DNA from: Bacteroidetes bacterium MED-G13
Lineage (GTDB): Bacteria; Bacteroidota; Bacteroidia; Flavobacteriales; Flavobacteriaceae
Direction of reading: 5' to 3'
Length of the DNA: 38,086 nucleotides
Assembly: GCA_002457735.1 (NCBI GenBank)
Contig: NTKO01000011.1
Coordinates: 1-38,086, forward strand
A program made the translations under genes and the position numbers. Under the pieces are notes generated by a model. It did not search any database. It was not told the origin of the DNA and saw nothing but the letters and a program-made list of their open reading frames with translations. Below are positions 15,155-24,371 of the stretch, one piece after another. Position 1 is the stretch's first letter. Each line of letters begins with the position of its first letter.

Positions 15155-15607
15155 CTATTTTTTTTCTGCAATAACATCAAAGGGAACTTCAAATATCACA
15201 TCTCGATGTAATCTAATTTTAGCTTTGTATGAGCCTAACTGCTTAATATTATTTCCACTAATTATAATAGATTTTTTATCTAATTCTACTCCGTTATTAA
15301 TTAATTCTTTTGAAATATCATTATTATTTACTGAACCAAATAATTTAGTACCCTCACCTACTTTAGCTTTAATTTTAATTTTGATTTTTGAAATTGTTTT
15401 TTCTAACTCTTTAGCATTTTCAATAATTTTTTTATCCTTGACAACCCTCTGTCTCAGATTTTCAGCTAAAACTTTTTTTGCTGACGGAGTAGCTAGTATA
15501 GCTGAGCCATTGGGAATCAAAAAATTTCTTCCAAAACCATTTTTAACTTCAACTATATCGTCTTTAAAACCAACACCCTCAACGTCTTTTTTTAAAATAA
15601 TTTCCAT
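15155..15607 (-). CDS. rplI: 50S ribosomal protein bL9
   Basis: 150 residues. The N-terminal domain MEIILKKDVEGVGFKDDIVEVKNGFGRNFLIP is diagnostic for bL9, followed by the long lysine-rich connecting helix (about residues 45-80) and the C-terminal domain with GTKLFGSVNNNDI. It binds 23S rRNA at the base of the L1 stalk. It is the third gene of the rpsF-rpsR-rplI operon, 11 bases after rpsR, with a terminator just downstream. Confidence 0.95.
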   Translation of the reverse strand: MEIILKKDVEGVGFKDDIVEVKNGFGRNFLIPNGSAILATPSAKKVLAENLRQRVVKDKKIIENAKELEKTISKIKIKIKAKVGEGTKLFGSVNNNDISKELINNGVELDKKSIIISGNNIKQLGSYKAKIRLHRDVIFEVPFDVIAEKK

Positions 15608-15618
15608 AGTGATAAATT

Positions 15619-15915
15619 TTATTTTAGAAGATCAGCAACATATGGTAAAAGCGCAAGGTGTCTTGCTCTTTTTACCGCTACAGAAACTTTTCTTTGATAC
15701 TTTAACGAGGTTCCAGTAATTCTTCTTGGCAAAAGTTTACCTTGTTCATTAATAAATTGCAGCAAAAAATCAGAGTCTTTATAATCAACATATTTTATTC
15801 CATACTTTTTAAATCTACAATATTTTTTAACAGTTGAATTGTCAATATCAAGCGGGGTTAAATATCTAATTTCACCGCTTTTTTTACCAGATGCTTCTTC
15901 TTGAATTGTTGACAT
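15619..15915 (-). CDS. rpsR: 30S ribosomal protein bS18
   Basis: 98 residues. [39 protein letters not shown] and [14 protein letters not shown] are the bS18 core; the N-terminal 20 residues are a variable extension. It pairs with bS6 on the 30S platform, and its gene lies two bases after rpsF, consistent with coupled expression. Confidence 0.95.
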   Translation of the reverse strand: MSTIQEEASGKKSGEIRYLTPLDIDNSTVKKYCRFKKYGIKYVDYKDSDFLLQFINEQGKLLPRRITGTSLKYQRKVSVAVKRARHLALLPYVADLLK

Positions 15916-15917
15916 AA

Positions 15918-16259
15918 TTATACTTTTTTAGTTTTACTTCTTTCTCTTCTTTTTTCAGCCCAATGAACTGCATGCTTATCTAGTTTAACAGTTAAGTATC
16001 TCATGAACCTTTCATCTCTTCTAAACTCAAGTTCAAGATCGGAAATAATATTTGGATCAACAGTATATTCAAATAAGTGATAAAAACCACTTTTTTTATT
16101 TTGGATTGGATAAGCTAGTTTTTTTAAACCCCAATCCTCTTTTGAAATAAATTTAGCACCTTTGGATGTTAAAAACTTTTCATATGTCAGGACTGTTTCC
16201 TTTGTCTGTTCATCAGACAAAACGGGATTTAAAATGAAAACAGTTTCGTAATGATTCAT
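15918..16259 (-). CDS. rpsF: 30S ribosomal protein bS6
   Basis: 113 residues from the ATG at 16259 ([18 protein letters not shown]). The frame stays open upstream to 16346, but those 29 residues are absent from bS6 proteins and would run through the promoter, so they are left out. [21 protein letters not shown] and [12 protein letters not shown] are family marks, followed by [22 protein letters not shown]. First gene of the operon with bS18 and bL9. Confidence 0.95.
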   Translation of the reverse strand: MNHYETVFILNPVLSDEQTKETVLTYEKFLTSKGAKFISKEDWGLKKLAYPIQNKKSGFYHLFEYTVDPNIISDLELEFRRDERFMRYLTVKLDKHAVHWAEKRRERSKTKKV

Positions 16260-16283
16260 TATTGTTTTTTTTATTAATGCGTG

Positions 16284-16291
16284 CAAAAATA
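16284..16291 (-). promoter_or_regulatory. Putative -7 box of the rpsF operon
   Basis: The minus strand reads TATTTTTG, a full match to TAnnTTTG, 25 bases before the rpsF start. No clear -33 TTTG is visible. The position in the 102-base gap between priA and rpsF is what an operon promoter would need. Confidence 0.4.
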
Positions 16292-16361
16292 TATAATTTT
16301 CTGATGTTTTGATAATTTTTTGTTCACTATTTTTAGGAGGGAACAAGGTATATTAAAAAAA

Positions 16362-18803
16362 TTAATAGGGATCAACATCTACAATTATCCTCACAGGCCT
16401 GAATTCTGAAATTGACTGCAAGGAATTAATTGATTTTTTAATTATATTTTTTACACCTGATAATGAATAATCATCAGGAATTTTTATCAAGACACTTTTC
16501 AAATATTTATTTCTGATTCTTGAAATATATGGAAACTCTGGGCCAAGAATATTAGATTTAAAATATGGGTATACCCTACGATGAAACCACTTAGAAGAAT
16601 TATTTACCTTATTAATATTCTGATGTTTAAATGTTATTTTTATAAGCTTTACGTATGGAGGATATTTAAAACTTTCTCTGTCCAATATTTGTTCTTGAAA
16701 GAAATTAGTTTCTTTTCCATAAATAATTTTCTGTAGTATTTGGTTATTTGGGTTATTAGATTGTATAATTACTTCTCCTTTTTCATCAGATCTTCCTGAT
16801 CTACCCGAAACTTGTTGAACAAGTTGAAAACAACGCTCATATGACCTAAAATCAGGATAATTTAATGAATTATCAATATTCATTATTCCTACCAAATTAA
16901 CATTTTTAAAATCTAAGCCTTTTGTTACCATTTGTGTTCCTATTAAAACATCAAATTCTAAATTTTCAAAAGATTGAATTATTGTCTTATAACTATTTTT
17001 TCCTCTAGTTGTGTCATGATCTAATCTTGCAACTCTCAAATCTGGGAAAAAATCTTTTAACTCTAATTCTACTTGCTCTGTTCCAAAGCCCTTGGAAATC
17101 AAATCTCTACTGCCACATTTTATGCAATTATTGATTGATTTTTCCTCAAATCCACAATAATGACATTTTAAGGAATTTTTTGATAAATGCAATGTGAGAC
17201 TTACATCACAATTTATACATCTTGGTACGTGATGACAATCATTACATTCTAATACAGGAGAGTAACCTCTTCTATTTTGAAATAATATAGTTTGCTTACC
17301 TTGCTTTTGACTTAATTTAATTTTTTGAAGTAAAATATCAGAAAATAATCCATATTTTTTCTTTTTATTCTTTTTTTCTAGCATGTCAACTAATTGAATT
17401 TCAGGCATAGGAATATTTTTATAGCGCTGGTTTAATTCAACATATGCAAACTTTTCTGTAATCTTTGCATTTAAATAACTTTCAACAGAGGGTGTAGCAG
17501 TGCCTAATAAAATATTAGCACCATGGATATTAGATAAAATTATTGATGCATCTCTGGCATTATACCTAGGAGATGGGTCAAATTGTTTATAAGAAACTTC
17601 ATGCTCTTCATCAACTATTATCAACTTTAGATTAGCAAAAGGTAAAAAAATTGATGATCTAGCACCAATAATAATTTTTGTTTTATTTGTAAAAATTAGC
17701 TCATTCCAAAGTTCTGCCCGTTGATTAATATTAAGGCCTGAATGATAAACAATTAAATTTTCAGAAAAAAACTTACTCAATCGTGTAACTAACTGCGTTG
17801 TTAAAGCTATTTCTGGCACTAAAAATAAAATTTGATTTGAGTCCTTTAAATATTTTTTTATTAGACTAATGTATATTTCTGTTTTTCCTGAAGATGTAAC
17901 CCCCTTAAAAAGGACAATATTGTTAGATTTAAACTTTAAATTAATTTCTTCAAGTGCTGTGTGTTGCAATTCACTCAAAACTATTTTTTTAGGTTTTGAG
18001 TTTACAAGCATTATATTCCTTTTAACTTCTTTTTCAAAAATTTCAAATATCCCTTTTTCTTCCATTTTTTTTAGAATAGATATATATGAAGATTTTAATA
18101 GCTTAAAATCAGAAATTTTAATATCGTCATTTGAGTTTATTTTTAATTGTTTATAATGCTCATAAAAAAGTTTTTGATTTGTTGACTTATTGATGAGTTC
18201 ATAAATATTTTTTTCCTTAATATTATATTTTAATCTAACATACTTAGCATATTTTAAACTGTACTTAGAGTATGTTTTTTCTTCAATTAAAAGAAAACCT
18301 TTTTCACTAAGAGCATGAATAATTTTAAAAATATTTCCTTTAGTTATTATTAATGAAGCTTGATCTACTGATAACTGATTATTTATTTCCAAAGCATCCA
18401 TTAATAAATATTCGGTATCATTAAGATTTGATTTAACAATTTTGGCGTTTGGATTTATGGAAATTACCGTTTCACTCTGGAGCAGTAAATTACTTGGTAA
18501 AGCTGCCTTTAAAACATCTCCAATTGAGCACATATAGTACTTTGAAATCCAATCCCAAAATTTTAATTGATCTTCATTTACAACCGGCCAATTATCTATG
18601 ATTTGATGAATTGATTTCAATTCAAAGGATCCTCTAAACTCTTGATGAACAGAATGAGCAATTGCGGTTAGAAATTTTGACTTTCCAAAAGGAACTATAA
18701 TACGCATTCCAGGCTTTATGAAATCAAATTCCTGCTTTGAAACAAAATATGTAAATTTTTGATCAAGGGGAAGAGGTAAGATTACTTCTACATAATAACT
18801 CAT
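16362..18803 (-). CDS. priA: Primosomal protein N' (replication restart helicase PriA)
   Basis: 813 residues. It reloads the replisome at stalled forks. The N-terminal DNA-binding domain (YYVEVILPLPLDQKFTYFV) precedes a superfamily 2 helicase core with Walker A GVTSSGKTEIY (near residue 302), the DEEH box VDEEHEVSYKQFDP (near 398), and LLGTATPSVES. Eight cysteines in four CxxC pairs at about residues 518-566 (CNDC, CINC, CHYC, CIKC) build the two-zinc site. GTQMVTKGLDF and QVSGRSGR are helicase motifs V and VI. The length is usual for Bacteroidota. Confidence 0.95.
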   Translation of the reverse strand: MSYYVEVILPLPLDQKFTYFVSKQEFDFIKPGMRIIVPFGKSKFLTAIAHSVHQEFRGSFELKSIHQIIDNWPVVNEDQLKFWDWISKYYMCSIGDVLKAALPSNLLLQSETVISINPNAKIVKSNLNDTEYLLMDALEINNQLSVDQASLIITKGNIFKIIHALSEKGFLLIEEKTYSKYSLKYAKYVRLKYNIKEKNIYELINKSTNQKLFYEHYKQLKINSNDDIKISDFKLLKSSYISILKKMEEKGIFEIFEKEVKRNIMLVNSKPKKIVLSELQHTALEEINLKFKSNNIVLFKGVTSSGKTEIYISLIKKYLKDSNQILFLVPEIALTTQLVTRLSKFFSENLIVYHSGLNINQRAELWNELIFTNKTKIIIGARSSIFLPFANLKLIIVDEEHEVSYKQFDPSPRYNARDASIILSNIHGANILLGTATPSVESYLNAKITEKFAYVELNQRYKNIPMPEIQLVDMLEKKNKKKKYGLFSDILLQKIKLSQKQGKQTILFQNRRGYSPVLECNDCHHVPRCINCDVSLTLHLSKNSLKCHYCGFEEKSINNCIKCGSRDLISKGFGTEQVELELKDFFPDLRVARLDHDTTRGKNSYKTIIQSFENLEFDVLIGTQMVTKGLDFKNVNLVGIMNIDNSLNYPDFRSYERCFQLVQQVSGRSGRSDEKGEVIIQSNNPNNQILQKIIYGKETNFFQEQILDRESFKYPPYVKLIKITFKHQNINKVNNSSKWFHRRVYPYFKSNILGPEFPYISRIRNKYLKSVLIKIPDDYSLSGVKNIIKKSINSLQSISEFRPVRIIVDVDPY

Positions 18804-18871
18804 TGAAAAAAAAGTAATTAAATTTATCGAATATTCCTAATACTTTATTATCTATACAATATTGATTTCAT

Positions 18872-19339
18872 ATGAATTTTAAAATAATATATATCAGCAG
18901 TGAGAAAAATAGTAATATAGAAATATTAGTTAACAATTATATCAAAAAAATAAAACATTTAGCAGAGATAGATTTATTTAAAATTCAGAATAAAAATAAA
19001 TCTAAAAAGAAAAATTTTAATATTGATTATGAATCAAAATTGATAATTAATCAATTATCAAAAAATGATATCAATATACTCATAGATGAAAAAGGAGATG
19101 AATATGAAACAATTAAATTTTCTAGTTTTATCCAAAAAAAATTCCTCTACACATCCAAGAAAATTGTTTTCATCGTTGGTGGAGCGTATGGGTTTAATGA
19201 AGAATTAAATAAAACTATTGAAAAAAAAATATCTTTATCAAAATTTACATATACTCACGATATGGCAAGGCTATTATTAATTGAACAAATTTATAGAGCA
19301 TTAACTATTATTAAAAATATTCCTTACCACAATCAATAA
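18872..19339 (+). CDS. rlmH: 23S rRNA (pseudouridine1915-N3)-methyltransferase
   Basis: 155 residues of the SPOUT-class RlmH family. It methylates pseudouridine 1915 in helix 69 using S-adenosylmethionine. The knot and SAM-binding region IVFIVGGAYGFNEELN (about residues 101-116) and the end THDMARLLLIEQIYRALTII followed by IPYHNQ are diagnostic. The stop TAA shares its last base with the ATG of the next gene. Confidence 0.94.
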   Translation: MNFKIIYISSEKNSNIEILVNNYIKKIKHLAEIDLFKIQNKNKSKKKNFNIDYESKLIINQLSKNDINILIDEKGDEYETIKFSSFIQKKFLYTSKKIVFIVGGAYGFNEELNKTIEKKISLSKFTYTHDMARLLLIEQIYRALTIIKNIPYHNQ

Positions 19340-19929
19340 TGGAAATATTATTTGCAACACATAATAAGAATAAACTCCTTGAAGTAAAAAAACTATTACC
19401 TAAAGAGATTACAATTTTAAGCCTAGAAGACATAAATTATTTTAAAGAAGTGATTGAAGATAAAAAAACAATATTAGAAAATTCTATAAAAAAAGCATCT
19501 GAAATTTATCAAATTACCACTAGAAATTGTTTTGCTGATGATACAGGCTTAGAAGTTGAAGAACTTGGAGGAAAACCAGGAGTTCTATCAAAAAGATTTG
19601 CAGGTACAAACGCAAATAGCAATGACAACATAAAAAAGCTATTAAAATTGATGGAAAATAAATCAAACAGGAAAGCGAGATTTGTAACAGTATTTTCATT
19701 AATTATTGATGGAAAAATAAAAAACTTTGAAGGAATATGTAACGGACATATAGCAAAAGAAAAAAAAGGAAATAAAGGTTTTGGATATGATTCTATTTTT
19801 ATCCCATCAGGTGAAAAATTAACCTTTGCAGAAATGGAAATAGATAAAAAAAATATGCTCGCTCACAGAGCAATTGCCGTTAAAAAACTTGTATTTTTTT
19901 TAACTAAGCAATTCAATGCAAATTCATAA
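19339..19929 (+). CDS. rdgB: XTP/dITP diphosphatase (RdgB/HAM1)
   Basis: 196 residues. It removes deaminated purine triphosphates (XTP, ITP, dITP) from the nucleotide pool. FATHNKNKLLEVKKLLP at the N-terminus, CFADDTGLEVEELGGKPGVLSKRFAG in the first third, and GNKGFGYDSIFIPSG are the family signatures. It overlaps rlmH by one base and is probably in one transcript with it and with the gene that follows at 30 bases. Confidence 0.94.
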   Translation: MEILFATHNKNKLLEVKKLLPKEITILSLEDINYFKEVIEDKKTILENSIKKASEIYQITTRNCFADDTGLEVEELGGKPGVLSKRFAGTNANSNDNIKKLLKLMENKSNRKARFVTVFSLIIDGKIKNFEGICNGHIAKEKKGNKGFGYDSIFIPSGEKLTFAEMEIDKKNMLAHRAIAVKKLVFFLTKQFNANS

Positions 19930-19959
19930 CTTGTTGGTAGAAAAAAATACTTTTAATAA

Positions 19960-20733
19960 ATGAGAAAATTATTTTTTTTATTTTTTTTAGTTGGCTTATT
20001 CATGAATGCTCAAGAAATGACCTCAGTGAAAGGAGTCATATTAAATTCCAAAACATCAAAGCCACTTGAGAATGTCAACATTGTGAACCTTAACAAAGTG
20101 ATTGGTACTTCAACAAATACGAGAGGAGAATTTGAAATAAGAGTACAAGCTGATGACACATTACATTTTTCTTATCTAGGATTTAAATCAATCAAAGTTA
20201 GAGTAACTAATGATTGGATTAAATTCGGATCAAATACAACAATCGAACTTACAGAAATGGCATTAGCTCTTGAGGAAGTTGTAGTTTCTGAATTAAAATT
20301 AACAGGTTATCTTGAAATTGATATTAAACAAGTACCAATTAATAATAATTACAGATATAGTATCTCTGGTTTGCCAAATGTTGGATATGAATCAAGTGTT
20401 AGACCAGAAAGCGCTGTTACCAAGGCTCTTAATGCTATTTTTAACCCCGTTGATTTTTTATATAATGTATTTGGAAAAGAACCTAACCAGCTAAGAAAGT
20501 TAAGAAGAATGAAGAAAGACGATCAAATTAGAAATGCTTTAGTAAACAGATTTGACAGGGAAATGCTAATTGAATTTTTGAATATTGACAAAAATGATTT
20601 AGAAATGCTTATCAATCAATGTAATTATTCACAAGATTTTATTAAAAATGCAAATGATTTACAAATTTTAGATGCAATTAGTGAATGTTATGAAGAATAT
20701 AAAGTTCTGAACAGATCGCTAAAGAATAATTAA
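19960..20733 (+). CDS. Exported carboxypeptidase-regulatory-like domain protein
   Basis: 257 residues. A signal peptide (about residues 1-17, MRKLFFLFFLVGLFMNA) precedes one CarboxypepD_reg-like beta-sandwich (about 20-105; VKGVILNSKTSKPLENVNI, STNTRGEFEIRV, LHFSYLGFKSIKVRV), the domain that opens TonB-dependent receptors and many Bacteroidota surface proteins. It has no TonB plug or barrel. The C-terminal half (about 150-255) is helical and charged and I do not recognise it. Probably periplasmic; role unknown. Its stop is two bases from the convergent DUF975 stop. Confidence 0.8.
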   Translation: MRKLFFLFFLVGLFMNAQEMTSVKGVILNSKTSKPLENVNIVNLNKVIGTSTNTRGEFEIRVQADDTLHFSYLGFKSIKVRVTNDWIKFGSNTTIELTEMALALEEVVVSELKLTGYLEIDIKQVPINNNYRYSISGLPNVGYESSVRPESAVTKALNAIFNPVDFLYNVFGKEPNQLRKLRRMKKDDQIRNALVNRFDREMLIEFLNIDKNDLEMLINQCNYSQDFIKNANDLQILDAISECYEEYKVLNRSLKNN

Positions 20734-20735
20734 AT

Positions 20736-21533
20736 CTAATTCTTAATTTGATTATAAAAAACAGCTGTTATCACGTAGCTTAATGGAATAAACCATAATA
20801 ATCCTATAAACAGAGTAAATATTGATGTTAAAACAGCTATAATCACTAAAACTATTTGAAGAATTAAGTATTTTCTTTTAAACCCTTTCATCATTTTTCT
20901 GCTTTTTTGAATTGCCTCCCAAGCATCTATTGAGTAGTCTTCAGCCATTATAAAGAAAGTCATAGAATATGGAAGAGATGCGATTATAAATGGAATTATT
21001 ATTGAGAAACAAAAACTGGCAATTAGAAAAAGAATAAAAAATATTAAATCAAAAAAATTACTTTCAAAGGAAAACAATTTAAATGGGGACAGAAGAGCAT
21101 TCCAATCATAATTTGTAGTAAAAGCTTCAAAGGATTGACTAAAGAAAAGATCTAAATAAAGTAAAAACAACAAAAAGTTAATTGAAAAAAATACAAATAG
21201 AATTAAAAACCCTACAAAAATAACAATTAGTGTAATAATCAAATATGCCAAAAGATTATTGCCAAAATTAAATTTAAATCCGTCAAATATATTTTCAACT
21301 TTTGGAAAGTTATCATTCATAATATTTAATGAATAGATACAGTAACCAACTGTTAAAGGGCCACTTATAATAAAACCAAGAATACCACCAACCGCAGGAA
21401 TCGATTGAATTAGAAACTGAAATATACCTGCAACTAAAAAAATACAGATTGCCTGAAACCACTTTTCCTTAAGCGAAAAAAAAGTTTGCTTGAACAAAGA
21501 ATTTAAACTGAAAGAAGCTTTATTATTTTTCAA
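20736..21533 (-). CDS. DUF975-like integral membrane protein, TTG start preferred
   Basis: 265 residues from TTG at 21533 (MKNNKASFSLNSLFKQTFF), or 284 from the ATG at 21590. The shorter form starts as DUF975-type proteins do; the longer form would cover the purB -7 box and leave eight bases between divergent starts. Five to six membrane segments are visible. The C-terminal region with DAWEAIQKSRKMMKGFKRKYLI followed by a final membrane hairpin and FYNQI is the DUF975 hallmark. Function unknown. Confidence 0.72.
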   Translation of the reverse strand: MKNNKASFSLNSLFKQTFFSLKEKWFQAICIFLVAGIFQFLIQSIPAVGGILGFIISGPLTVGYCIYSLNIMNDNFPKVENIFDGFKFNFGNNLLAYLIITLIVIFVGFLILFVFFSINFLLFLLYLDLFFSQSFEAFTTNYDWNALLSPFKLFSFESNFFDLIFFILFLIASFCFSIIIPFIIASLPYSMTFFIMAEDYSIDAWEAIQKSRKMMKGFKRKYLILQIVLVIIAVLTSIFTLFIGLLWFIPLSYVITAVFYNQIKN

Positions 21534-21568
21534 GGGACTAAAATTAATAATTAAAATAAATAATTGGT

Positions 21569-21576
21569 TAACTTTG
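21569..21576 (+). promoter_or_regulatory. Putative -7 box of purB
   Basis: TAACTTTG fits TAnnTTTG and lies 23 bases before the purB ATG. No -33 TTTG is seen. It falls inside the longest possible reading of the divergent DUF975 gene, which is one reason for choosing the shorter start of that gene. Confidence 0.4.
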
Positions 21577-21598
21577 CCATTCTTTAACATATAATTAT

Positions 21599-22942
21599 AT
21601 GTCGGAATTTAATTTAAATGCTATTTCACCAATAGATGGAAGATATGCAGCCATTACATCAGAGTTGCAAGATTATTTTTCTGAAGGTGCGTTAATTAAA
21701 TACAGAATAAAAGTTGAAATAGAATACTTTATATCTCTTTGTGAGTTTAATCTTCCACAGTTAAAGAATTTTAACAAGGCTTATTTTTCAAAATTAAGGG
21801 AAATTTATTTAGATTTTAATTTAAAAGATGCTTTAGATGTAAAATTAATTGAAAAGAAAACTAATCATGATGTCAAAGCTGTGGAGTATTTTGTTAAACA
21901 AAAATTTAATGACTTAAATATAAGTAAGTACTCAGAATTTATTCATTTTGGATTGACTTCTCAAGATGTGAATAATACAGCAATACCCTTGCTTGTCAAA
22001 GATATTTTACAAGAAGTGTATATTGATAAAATAGATAAGCTTCTAAAAGCTCTTGAAAATAAAATAAAAAAATGGAAAGATATTCCAATGTTGTCCAGAA
22101 CCCATGGGCAAGCTGCTTCACCGACTAAACTTGGAAAAGAGATAAATGTTTTTAAAATAAGAATCGATGAACAATTAGGTTTACTAAAAAAAATTCCCAT
22201 CTCTGCTAAATTTGGAGGAGCAACAGGGAACTTCAACGCTCACATCGTGGCTTATACAAAATATGACTGGTTAAAATTTTCTAAAAAATTCATTGAAAAA
22301 AAATTACAACTAAAGCATTCCTTTCCAACTACACAAATTGATCATTATGATCATTTGGCAGCAATTTTTGATAATTTAAAGAGAATCAATAATATTTTAA
22401 TTGATTTTAACAGAGACGTTTGGCAATATATTTCAATGGACTATTTCACGCAAAGTGTTAATAAAAATGAAGTTGGAAGTTCTGCTATGCCACATAAAGT
22501 AAACCCAATAGATTTTGAAAATAGTGAGGGAAATTTATCTTTTGCAAATAGCATATTTGAATTTCTTTCTAGAAAATTACCGATTTCAAGATTACAAAGA
22601 GATTTAACTGACAGTACTGTTTTAAGAAATATCGGTGTTCCATTTGCCCATACCATGATTGCATTGAATTCGATTAACAAAGGATTAAATAAAATTGAGG
22701 TTAATAAAAAAACAATTAGCGAAGATTTAGAAAATAATTGGGCAGTTGTAGCTGAGGCAATTCAAACTATTCTAAGAAGAGAAAATTACCCACAACCCTA
22801 TGAAGTACTTAAAAATTTAACAAGAACAGGTAAAAAAATTGATCAAAATAGTATTGAAAAATTCATTGAAAACCTTGATGTTAAAGAATCTTTAAAACAA
22901 GAACTAAAAAAAATAAATCCAAGTAATTACACTGGAATATAA
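21599..22942 (+). CDS. purB: Adenylosuccinate lyase
   Basis: 447 residues. It acts twice in purine synthesis, splitting SAICAR and adenylosuccinate with release of fumarate. NAISPIDGRYAAITSEL at the N-terminus, FIHFGLTSQDVNNTAIPLL, LSRTHGQAASPTKLGKEI and the superfamily signature SSAMPHKVNPIDFENSEGN (near residue 294) are all intact. The length matches the E. coli-type enzyme. The next gene follows at 12 bases. Confidence 0.95.
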   Translation: MSEFNLNAISPIDGRYAAITSELQDYFSEGALIKYRIKVEIEYFISLCEFNLPQLKNFNKAYFSKLREIYLDFNLKDALDVKLIEKKTNHDVKAVEYFVKQKFNDLNISKYSEFIHFGLTSQDVNNTAIPLLVKDILQEVYIDKIDKLLKALENKIKKWKDIPMLSRTHGQAASPTKLGKEINVFKIRIDEQLGLLKKIPISAKFGGATGNFNAHIVAYTKYDWLKFSKKFIEKKLQLKHSFPTTQIDHYDHLAAIFDNLKRINNILIDFNRDVWQYISMDYFTQSVNKNEVGSSAMPHKVNPIDFENSEGNLSFANSIFEFLSRKLPISRLQRDLTDSTVLRNIGVPFAHTMIALNSINKGLNKIEVNKKTISEDLENNWAVVAEAIQTILRRENYPQPYEVLKNLTRTGKKIDQNSIEKFIENLDVKESLKQELKKINPSNYTGI

Positions 22943-22954
22943 GTAATTTTTAGT

Positions 22955-24370
22955 ATGCGTTTATTAAAAAAATTTTTCTTACTTTTTTTTGCCTCATTAC
23001 TATTTTCTAGTTGTTTTGAAGACTTTGATGATAATGGTGCTTATGCAATTGAAATTAATGATTTTATTTGGAAAGGAATGAATCTAATGTATTTGTACAA
23101 GGAAGAAATTAGTGATTTATCAAACGATAGGTTCAATAACTCGGATGATTATGCTTCTTATTTAAACAGTTTTACTAGACCAGAAGATTTATTTGAATCT
23201 CTAATATATGAAAGACAAAATATTGATAAGTATAGCTATATAGTTGATAACTACGCAGAATTACAACAATCACAACAAGGAATCTCAATTTCAAATGGAA
23301 TGGAGTTCGGATTAGCTTATGTTCCTAACTCTTCATTTAATATTTATGGATTTGTAAGATATGTTCATCCTCAATCTCCAGCAGATGAAAATGGAATCAA
23401 AAGAGGAGATATTTTTACAGCAATAAATAATACAATTCTTAACAGTGATAACTATTTGGATTTATTAAATCTTGATTCATACTCTGTCAATTTTGCAAAT
23501 TATTTTGACAATAATTCAGAAACAACAAATGATGATATAATTGAATTAAATGAAATTGATATTAACTTAACAAAAATTTATTTAGAAAAAAATCCGATTT
23601 TTTTATCAAAAATATTTACCAACAACCAATCAAAAATTGGTTATTTAATGTATAATCGCTTTTTAACAAATTTTGAAAATAATTTAAATAGTATTTTCTC
23701 TGAATTTAAATCAAATGGTATTCAAAATTTGATACTTGATTTAAGATATAACCCTGGAGGTGCAATTGATAATGCAGTATTTTTATCGTCCCTCATAACT
23801 GGTCAATTTAACGAGGAAATTTTTAGCTCGGACCAATGGAATAATGAAATTCAAGAATTTTGGTTAAATAATAATCCTGAAAATTTAATAAGGAGATTTC
23901 AGACTTATGAAAATAGTTTATTTCTTAACAAAATTTATATCCTAACTACCAGAAGCACAGCATCTGCCAGTGAACTAGTTATTAATTCTTTGAACCCTTA
24001 CATAGATGTTATTCATATAGGTGAAACAACATATGGTAAATATCAAGGATCATTAACCTTATATGACTCAGAAAATTTTTCAATTGAAAATATTAATCCT
24101 ACACATAATTATGCACTTCAACCACTGGTATTTAAAATCCTAAATTCTATTGGTAATACGGATTATTATGATGGATTACAGCCAGATTATCTTTTTCAAG
24201 AATTTCCCGCAAATATGGGTGAAATTGGATATGAAAATGAGCCTTTACTCAACTTTACTCTAGATTTGATTAATTCAAAGGAAATTACATCCATAAGATT
24301 TCCAAATGTTAATTTCTTTGATGATAATTTTAGATTTGAGCATTTAAATAAAGAAATGTATATTGAATAA
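22955..24370 (+). CDS. S41-family (C-terminal processing-like) peptidase, lipoprotein
   Basis: 471 residues. The signal peptide ends in a lipobox (LLFSSC, Cys about residue 20), so it is a lipoprotein, probably facing the periplasm. A PDZ-like region (about 120-160; VHPQSPADENGIKRGDIFTAI) precedes the S41 catalytic domain (IGYLMYNRF, NLILDLRYNPGGAIDNAVFL, then TTRSTASASELVINSL near residue 337, with the nucleophile Ser in the TASASE segment). GETTYGKYQG supplies the usual lysine region. The substrate is unknown. It is close to purB but functionally unrelated. Confidence 0.88.
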   Translation: MRLLKKFFLLFFASLLFSSCFEDFDDNGAYAIEINDFIWKGMNLMYLYKEEISDLSNDRFNNSDDYASYLNSFTRPEDLFESLIYERQNIDKYSYIVDNYAELQQSQQGISISNGMEFGLAYVPNSSFNIYGFVRYVHPQSPADENGIKRGDIFTAINNTILNSDNYLDLLNLDSYSVNFANYFDNNSETTNDDIIELNEIDINLTKIYLEKNPIFLSKIFTNNQSKIGYLMYNRFLTNFENNLNSIFSEFKSNGIQNLILDLRYNPGGAIDNAVFLSSLITGQFNEEIFSSDQWNNEIQEFWLNNNPENLIRRFQTYENSLFLNKIYILTTRSTASASELVINSLNPYIDVIHIGETTYGKYQGSLTLYDSENFSIENINPTHNYALQPLVFKILNSIGNTDYYDGLQPDYLFQEFPANMGEIGYENEPLLNFTLDLINSKEITSIRFPNVNFFDDNFRFEHLNKEMYIE

Positions 24371-24371
24371 T

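Noticed and set aside
15225-15719. 164-codon plus-strand open frame across rplI and rpsR
   Set aside because: It is antisense to two certain ribosomal protein genes, and its translation has the Phe/Leu/Ser-rich look of the reverse of lysine-rich genes.
16336-16345. Strong plus-strand Shine-Dalgarno-like AGGAGGG
   Set aside because: No start codon with an open frame follows on the plus strand; it lies between two minus-strand genes.
16260-16346. 29-residue N-terminal extension of bS6
   Set aside because: bS6 begins at MNHYETVF; the extension would cover the TATTTTTG box at 16284-16291.
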